Positions 56,723 to 64,000 of a stretch of 64,000 bases of DNA are shown here, piece after piece (within the stretch, counting starts at the first letter, position 1; every line of letters starts with the position of its first letter). The position numbers and the translations under genes were made by a program. This DNA is from Polytrichum commune (Eukaryota; Streptophyta; Polytrichopsida; Polytrichales; Polytrichaceae): contig OX485804.1 of assembly GCA_950295325.1 (NCBI GenBank), positions 17,298,001 to 17,362,000 on the forward strand. The letters run 5' to 3'. The notes below the pieces were generated by a model, which searched no databases, was not told the origin of the DNA, and worked only from the letters and a program-made list of their open reading frames with translations.

Positions 56723-59165
56723 ATGGATCTGCATGAAGAAGATCCTAGCATGATTTTCGAACCCAACAAGGAGCTCATGAGGAGGATAGAGGAGTTCAAG
56801 CTGCATCATGTCCACAACAATATTAAGAATCAAGAGATTGTACGTACAACGAAGTCGAAGCAAGACAGCCAATCCATCCTTGAGAAAGGTTGGTGTGAGG
56901 GTTTAGATTGAGGAGAAGAAATCATTAGTCTTTTGATGTCTGGTTGGCGATTTCTATGCCAAACATACTCTCATCAAGATCAGTAAATTGTCAACTAGCA
57001 ATGCAATAGAGCACACCAGGCAGGTGCATGAGGCAATTTCGGCCAAGTATGTCGTGACGAGCAAGAAGATCGATCAAATTTCGGAGCTTCTTGATACTTC
57101 TAAACCATCATTCGTCAAGGATCCTCATGGATGGTTCACATGCAATATTACTGCTTGGCATTGTGAGCAACCTTCCCTCGCATTTCAAGCTATGCAATCC
57201 GAGTGATGGAAGGTTATCGCTGCAAATCTGCCATGTGGTCCGAAATGCATAGCTACGATCAACCTTCACAAGCACCTTATTGAGCATTATATATCAATCA
57301 AGAGCATCATTACTACTGCCTTTGCCGTCAGCAAGTCCCAATTCAACATTCCCTTTCTAGCAATTCAAATCGACCTTGTCACCGCCAAATCATCTAGCAT
57401 GAAGTTCATTGGAATTCGTGCTAGCATGAATTGTTCCGGGGGCTCCTTGAGCCACAATCTCGCCATTAGGGAACGCAACTCAACCCCAGCTGAGCAGCAC
57501 AATAATCAAGCGTATGATATTCTCATCAATTGCCTACGTGCGGTTATTGCTGAATTCAATATCGATCTCGACGACATTCTAACTTCTTCAACTGATCCTG
57601 GATCCGACATCAAACAGGCCCTTGAGGTAGTCTTTAAGACTTTCCGTGAGTGGTGCACCTCTCATCTTCTCAAATTTTCCCTTGTCGATGCCTTCGGGAC
57701 CTGTGTGGACAAGGGTAAGAGCAAGAATAAGAAGGCCAAAGCTATTTTTAGTCGAGTCCGACGATTTATTGAGTTTGTCAACATGTTTGGTATGTACAAA
57801 GCCATCTTTGATGAGAATGTGAAGGAAGTCTTTGAGCGCTTTCTGAAGTTGCATAATTCCCCCAGCACCGCTGGTCTACAATAGAGGACTATGCATTCAC
57901 TACCTAAACTATGGGATGTTTGCATCACTACCACACGCAGTTTGGACCTTGCATTTGATTTGATCGACTTTCGCAACATCTTGATCAAGTTTCTATCCAT
58001 CATCCATCCTGTAAGGAACCTGCAAAAATTAGCATAGTCGATGAAGTCATTCGTCTCTGCTAATGTCTATATCCATTTTGCGAACATGCACCTCAAGGTC
58101 CTGGATTCGAAGACCCATCTCGAGATCTATGATCCGACTTCTATTCCATTTACCGGTTGCCCTTAGGATCCAAAAGCCAGGGAGTTTTGAAAAACATGGG
58201 ATTTGAACTTGCTCACTCAGGAAATTCGCGATGATCTTCTGGCTGCAACTTCCAAGCGATTCTACAACCGCTACCATCCATTGCACACCCTTTGTAGGCC
58301 GGTTGATTTCTTCGGCGAATTGCCAAAGAAAACCCAAGCCACTATATCTCAAGCTAACATCCACTTCTCGTATTTGTTGGACATGCATACGACTCTTTAC
58401 CCAGATCTTTGAGATTAGGATTTGCTCAAGAAGATGTCTGTAGATATTGCCGTTGTGGATCTGCCAAGGGGCTTGATTGACGTGGCGGGCCTGATTGAGA
58501 AGTTTTACGATCTCATCCATGACGGCATGATTTGGAAAACCATCAAGCAATTGGCGGAGAAGAAAGCTGAGGCGATCATATCCCTTCTCCCATAGGTCGA
58601 TGCTGACCGCGGCTGTCTAGTCAAGCGTCGGATCCTAAAGCATCCAGAGCAATGCTGCAAGATCTCATGGGCGACACAGTGCAGTTCAGCCAGGAGGAGA
58701 ATGAGGAGGTAGATATTGAACATGATCCGGTGGCCATGGTGGCGGCCAAGATACACATGTATTTCGCCATCCCCAACGAGAAATTCCTAGAACCAGGGAA
58801 TTTGGTCAGCTGGTGCTGGAATGAACGGCATAGAATGCCCTGTTTGGCGGAAGCAACCACCGTTTTGCTAGCATTCAAGCTTGCATCAAGTGGGCTAGAT
58901 TATGACTTTGGCAATCTAAATGATATCATCACCCCGAAGAGATCATCGTTTGGGAAGGATTTGTAGAGGCGTCGATGATGTCGATGTTGAACAAACATCT
59001 AATGCCATAAGATTCTGAAAAGTTGATCTTGCTAGACAATTCGGATTGCTAGAATCACATTCAGAAATGCCTTGTTTTCGACGAGGAGTTGTAGATTGAG
59101 GATGATGACAGTTCATTGGTATAGAATGGCAAGCAACATGATTTAGACATTGATGACGATGAGTG
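56723..59165 (+). pseudogene. hAT transposase, broken
   Basis: Plus-strand fragments in several frames follow hAT order. A central catalytic-domain stretch at 57399-57884 includes FIGIRASMNCSGG, DILTSSTDPGSDIKQALEV and EWCTSHLLKFSLVDAFG, like the TD.GSDV..... EWC..HL block of plant hAT transposases. The C-terminal dimerisation domain lies at 58652-58966, with FLEPGNLVSWCWNERHRMPC and NDIITPKRSSFG, comparable to the WW..... RYP..... V.KKRSSL pattern. Several in-frame stops and shifts interrupt it. The N-terminal BED zinc finger was not found; the fragments at 56723-57206 may be its remains. Confidence 0.75.
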
Positions 59166-59349
59166 ATTTTGATTGATATGTAATATGATTGTATTGATGA
59201 AACGACGCCTCCTTAAATTCAACATATGAGCTAGTTGAGCTAGTTTTTTAGGTCAGCTAGCCGAGCTATATGGCGAGCCCAGCTATGGCTAGATCAAGGC
59301 TGAAAAATATGGGCTAGCCCAACTAGCTAATGGGCTATTAAAGGTTTGT

Positions 59350-60642
59350 AGTGTACCAATGTACAAAGACAAACTCAAGCTAGGATTCGATGCTTAACAT
59401 AACTAACGCTATGGATATCACTATAGAGGAGTCTCATGGGAGCCTCATGACAAAGCAAGAAACATTTGGGGACAAACCAATGCAATTTGCTTCTAATGTG
59501 TCAAATTTGTATACAATAAAAAGGTATTGGGCACAAGCTGCAATAGTTGGGTAGAATTGGGCAAAGATCTTATGAAGTAGATAACCATCGAGAGGAGAGT
59601 GAATGACGAGTTGCAGAAGTGGCAATTCATCCACTTCCTCGAGTTGATTATTGGTCATAACTAGCCTAATCATGGATTTATACTATAGGTTATGAATGAA
59701 ATGTCATGTGCATGGATTGAAAATGCAAGAGAGTTGTTGGATGAGCGATTACTTATGCACCAAAAACCATGTGATCCCATCTTGAGTGACTATACTAAGT
59801 TGATGGAGATCCACAACCCTAGCTAAACATTACACTAAACATCTGTTTCAATTTAAATTGGTGTGGGACATTATGTGACTTGTCATGTGGCATCATTTGT
59901 CAAATGATAGCCTCTCTAGTTGTCACCTAGTGATTACAAGACAAATGATATGGTCAATAATGAATATTGCGGCCATTCTAAATAAGAACTTTAGTGTAGT
60001 GGCGTGGGACTAGGGATAGATGGCGAGAGCTTTGTGGTGTTTAAGTAATTTCATCCATTGGGAAGGTGCAAATGCAATGAACTATTATACAAATATAATA
60101 TTTCCAGTTAGTACCAATAGGACCATTGAAAATGACATCGAGGACCTCAAATTCATTTAGTTTAATCTAATTGTAACAATTTGACTTTCAACCTATGGGG
60201 ATTTCTTCTTCTTCTTTTTCTAATAATAATAATAATAATAATAATTCCCTTCATTGATGATGGATGAGTTTACCTAGCATAATTGTAGGTTGCTACAAGG
60301 ATGTGTCTTCTAGAACCTCAAATCCTTCTTGATTGGTAGCAATATTTGCAACAAGTAACAACAACCCTACAATAACTTGCTATTGTTGTTGTTGTTGTTA
60401 ACAATACTCAATCTCACTAGGTTGTTTTGTGGACCTGTGAGAGATAAGAGGAAGATTATGGAATAAAGAACCCAATGCAAATATTCACACATGATCAAGT
60501 TGAATATGGGCTTGTAGCCTAGAGTTTGATGATGCATGATAACCTGTTTGAGCCAATATCTACAACTTGTTGGCTTAGCACATGTAAACACATACCAAGA
60601 AACTTGTTTGTCAACATGGACCACCACTAAGGACCATAATAC
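59350..60642. other. No gene recognised
   Basis: AT-rich DNA with (AAT)n at about 60222-60243 and (TTG)n at about 60383-60402. No family recognised. Confidence 0.4.
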
Positions 60643-61815
60643 ATGTTCACATACATACACCACCATCCGGATAAATTATTAATAGTAGCAATAGTAAGAC
60701 AAATACATCGGACCCCACACATCATTCACATACACAAAGTACGTGCACGTGTAGGCATTACTGGAAATGAAATAGTTGACACCCTAGTCAATGAGGGAAC
60801 ACTCAAAGGAAAACCAACCAACACCCCACGCATACACATGGCACACCCCACCCCATACTGGCTAGCAAGTTGCCCGACAACCACACATGATGGGGCCATC
60901 CGTAATCTTCACACCTTCATAATAAAAAGAACACCAAAACCACAAAGCGGCAACAACCAAAACCAAGTTCCCATATGTGGACAAATGGCTATAGAATACC
61001 CAAATACACCAAAAACTATCCAACCACTTTTGGAAAAATGAAACAGTGACAGATGCCCAAATCACCCAAACGTTTAAATTTAGGTACGCACAATACATGG
61101 GTAACCACAAAATGAACATATTTTGGCCCATCTCATATTCAAACCCCAATTGCACACTGTGCGATCTCAATGAAAGAGACACATGGCCCCACCTCCTATC
61201 AACATGTGAACATCCACACTTAAAAGGCCTAACAATCGCACGACACAACAAAGCAATACATCTTATCACCCAGAGCCTACAAGCTAACAAAAACACATAG
61301 TTTTACACACTAACTAATGTAGGCAACCTTCACAACAAACCACCGGAACAAACAATCCCAGACTAGCTCCTTAAATGTACATGTTCACAATCAACATGTC
61401 AATGCCTAGCCAAACTCTGACCCGACATATTATGTCTAATTGGAGCCCCAAACCACACACGAACCCCAATAGCACCCTCCCCCACAATCACAACCCAATT
61501 CATTGAACTCACATATTGCCATGACAATTTCTTTGACCAAGCTCTCACACATAAACACACTTTATATGACCCACTAATCAACACCATACAAAATGATGGA
61601 TGGAAAACCAACCCCCTTATTACCATTACAGCTGGAGTAAGAGGAGCCATACATGAACACTCCATTAGCAAACTTACCAACCTTAAAATCCCAAAACAAG
61701 CCATCAAAATCCTCATGAAAAACATCCACCAAAACGCCATCAAATACCTCACATATCTCATCCTAAACAAAAGGAAACTAGAAAACAAACAAACACATGT
61801 CCCCCCTCCTTAAGG
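60643..61815 (+). pseudogene. LINE 3' remnant: RNase H and zinc-binding tail
   Basis: The frame at 60643-61041 has the C-terminal part of a retrotransposon RNase H domain (HKVRARVGITGNEIVDTLVN). The frame at 61046-61300 has the Cys/His motif CTLCDLNERDTWPHLLSTCEH that follows RNase H in such LINEs. A third stretch on the plus strand (about 61390-61815) reads CQCLAKL, then TITAGVRGAIHEHSI, then AIKYLTYLILNKRKLENKQ, and ends in PPP before a stop. The order is collinear. Stops separate the pieces and the reverse transcriptase is absent, so this is a 5'-truncated, dead copy. It is a different LINE family from the one at 50524. Confidence 0.72.
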
Positions 61816-62072
61816 AAATGAAATTATCTCTAACCCAACAAACAAGCCCACCTCGCAAGAGGCATCACACCTATAGTTGCATCACGGAAAACTGTGATCA
61901 ACAATAGGCTAATGGGCTCTCAGTCACGCTGGTACTTGAATACGGGCGTTATATTTTACATTTCATATACATACATGTAACATTGGCATGGGGAATTAGA
62001 ACATGACACTTAAAAGTTCCATGATTCTTTTCTAATTGTGGAGTAAAATATGCAACATGCTCTGAGCAATCA

Positions 62073-62392
62073 CTACACTAAAAAGGATATTTAGTGTTTG
62101 ATACACTAAATACGAACGCATACACTAAATGTCAAGAATTCTATGAAAGTAAGTAACATTAAATGTGAACTCAAACACTAAACACCAACTATGGTAATAT
62201 GTGGAAGTTACATGTTTGAATTTAGTGCTAGTACAAATATGGAATCCATGCTTTACAAGAAGGGAGGTGACAGTAGGAGAGGTAGCGTGTCTAACACTAA
62301 TTATCAAGGAATTGAAAATCAGTGTTGAGTAGGGTAGGGTGGTAACAACAATACACATACTCAAACACTAAATATCTTATTTATTATAGTAG
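62073..62392. mobile_element. CTACAC-ended MITE, about 320 bp
   Basis: Left end CTACACTAAAAAGGATATTT and, on the minus strand, right end CTACTATAATAAATAAGATA, both leading into ATATTTAGTGTTTGA. The interior repeats ACACTAAA words. The ends resemble the CTACACTA-type elements at 21558 and 30959, but the interior differs. No target duplication was recognised. Confidence 0.65.
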
Positions 62393-62885
62393 GAAACTAT
62401 GCCAAAAAAAACCGTAGCCAAGATTGGTTGCGGTGCTTTAGACTAGCCAAATTTGCAGTCACTAAACTAGTGCAATTGAAATTTTAATAATCTGGGGGCG
62501 TGTAATGTACCGTTGGAAAGGCCTTGAGAATACCTTTCCAACAGGTTATTACATGCCCCAAAATTGTTACAATTTCAGTTGCAAAACAAATAAACCAAAT
62601 ATTTGTAATTATTTAGCTACTACAGATGAGGCTAATCAAAAGAATTGCAACCGATTTCAACTGCAGTTATTTTTGGCATGGTTTTCTACTAGTGAATGTT
62701 ATGACTTGTTTGGGTTTTTTTATTTTTTATTTGTTACAAGTGGGGTTTCTTGAGCAAGTTGCAAGTTGACACCACTTGGCGAATAACATTTCATGGAACA
62801 CGAGGTGTGTGCACGTATGTACTACGTTATCCCCAGACTCTGTATTATTAAATCATCTTCTAATTTAAGGCATGTATTTGAGGAG
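62393..62885. other. Short inverted words, no gene
   Basis: GTACCGTTGGAAAGGC and GCC..ATACCTTTCCAACAG near 62508-62542 form a small imperfect hairpin around a poly-purine centre. Otherwise nothing is recognised. Confidence 0.35.
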
Positions 62886-63093
62886 CGGTGATGAATGGGG
62901 AGGACCGACTGCTGGTTACAGATGAAGCGGTTGAAGCTCAAGACATCAGGAAATTCAGTGATCACTTTAGGGGAATCTATAGAATATACCTCAAATTCAT
63001 AAAGAAAGACTGAAAGATGTCAACATGTAGCCTGGTTGGACTTGGAAACACTAGAATCTCAACGGATTTATGCCCAAAAATCTTCCTAGAATG
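62886..63093 (+). mobile_element. hAT-type MITE, copy 9 (diverged)
   Basis: Retains GAATGGGGAGGACCG at the left, TCAACATGTAGCCTGGTTGG inside, and TATGCCCAAAAATCTTCCT at the right. Many substitutions and a deletion near the left. The ends and target duplication are not certain. Confidence 0.75.
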
Positions 63094-64000
63094 AAACCTA
63101 CTATCATTTAGGTACAATTGTGCAATATTTTATGGAAGCTATGTGTCAGATTGGATCATGTGGATATGTCATCAACAATTGGGACTTGTTTCTGTTTCAC
63201 TTGATGGGTTGTTACATCATGGGACAAAGATATTGTGGAGATTGGCTTGAGTGGGGCATGGGTAATGCATGTTAGAACTTAATGAATAAGATTCGGTGAA
63301 GCTCAGTGAAATTTTCAAATGAATGATTATTTTAAATATTTAAAATGCTATTTTAGGATGAAGCCTCTCGCGACGACAAACCCCTACTCCCCCCCCCTCT
63401 CTTTTCCTTTTTTCCTTTATGTAAATATGACTCCTCATGCCCATAATATAATACTATTTAGCCATGCCCTCGGTTTTCATTGTGACAACATTGCCTTACA
63501 AGTTGGGTTGTGCATGTGCATTATACACTTTGGTAAGGTTGAACGGCAAAGGTGCATGGGTGCCAACACCGTCAATGTTCAACATTGTCAAAATTGTTGG
63601 TCATTGATGGTTGCATGATGGATAAACAAGGTAGAAATGGTTCCGGCACATTAATTCATACGCATGGGTGTAGAGGGCCAAGATGGGACAAGTCCACACT
63701 GGCGAATTACAAATTGGTAAGATTGGAAGACCAATATAATGTGTAGTTGGTTTTAGCAAGTTTGTAATCAACACCTCTAGAGAATTTTTCTTGTTTGAAA
63801 GACTAATCTTGAAAGAAGATATATGTAAAAAATCATGTAGGCTTGAAGCAAAAGTGGGTGGAGATCATATGTATAAATCAAAAGGAGAAATCAAAATTCA
63901 TGGAGTCCTCAAAAATTCACAAAGTGGATTTTGTCACAAGAAGAAGGTTCAATCCCAAAAATGCCTTAAACTATCCCCATGTGTTAATCCTTAAAGTCAA
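63094..64000. other. No gene recognised
   Basis: Window end. The frames at 63319-63618, 63552-63746 and 63791-63994 are short and match nothing I recognise. Confidence 0.4.

Larger units (their letters stand above)
55013..59349 (+). mobile_element. hAT-like transposon, decayed, about 4.3 kb
   Basis: The left end region contains CAGTCGCTAGCCCATGG and repeated GGGCTAGCCCA-type motifs (55013-55170). The right end region (about 59230-59349) carries the same motifs in inverse arrangement (GGGCTAGCCCAACTAGC). Between them lies a broken hAT transposase and two members of the unrelated hAT MITE family. The exact ends and the 8-bp duplication are not resolved, so the borders are approximate. Confidence 0.6.

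Noticed and set aside
1-64000. LTR retrotransposons, retrovirus-like or Polinton-like elements
   Set aside because: No paired long direct repeats, protease/integrase motifs or capsid-like proteins were recognised on either strand. Absence is judged by eye only.

Overview
The window looks like nuclear DNA of a land plant. It carries a GlsA/ZRF1-type J-domain/SANT protein, a plant DTX/MATE transporter with eight exons and GT-AG introns, telobox-like AAACCCTAA motifs upstream of genes, and plant-type PIF/Harbinger, hAT, Mutator-like, Helitron and LINE sequences. The lineage within land plants cannot be fixed from the sequence; a non-seed plant is possible but unproven. Genes are few and G/C-rich, in AT-rich intergenic DNA full of short DNA transposons.

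Layout. 1-4.6 kb holds MITEs and hairpins. 4662-8965 is the left arm of a large inverted duplication and carries a complete, intronless ZRF1-like gene on the minus strand. A spacer of about 23.4 kb follows. It contains a 3.65-kb Harbinger element (9009-12662), several Harbinger MITEs, a single-exon 2OG-Fe(II) oxygenase gene with an acylation-type N-terminus (19139-20656), a three-layer transposon nest just upstream of it (21545-22369), and a second Harbinger element with transposase remnants (23178-25929). 32342-36669 is the right arm with the second ZRF1 copy on the plus strand. By eye the two arms are identical over about 2.2 kb (most of the CDS plus the 3' flank) but clearly diverged upstream, which suggests recent gene conversion.

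Further right lie an almost fully palindromic Mutator-like fold-back element with its own nested insertion (37396-39281), Helitron remnants (about 40.75-41.44 kb), and a Harbinger MITE hit in its last 8 bp by an hAT MITE (43618-44184). The MATE gene follows (44872-50011, minus), with two hAT MITEs in one intron and a partial exon-2 duplication in another. After it come a 5'-truncated LINE, a decayed hAT element (about 55.0-59.3 kb) and the 3' tail of a second LINE with RNase H.

The most useful outcome is a small family-level picture of mobile DNA. Nine copies of one hAT-type MITE (terminal CARTGATCGGGGA) are present, five with perfect 8-bp target duplications. Two Harbinger subfamilies each occur both as a long element with transposase remnants and as a short internally deleted derivative. 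No LTR retrotransposon, retrovirus-like element, CRISPR array, rRNA or convincing tRNA was seen.
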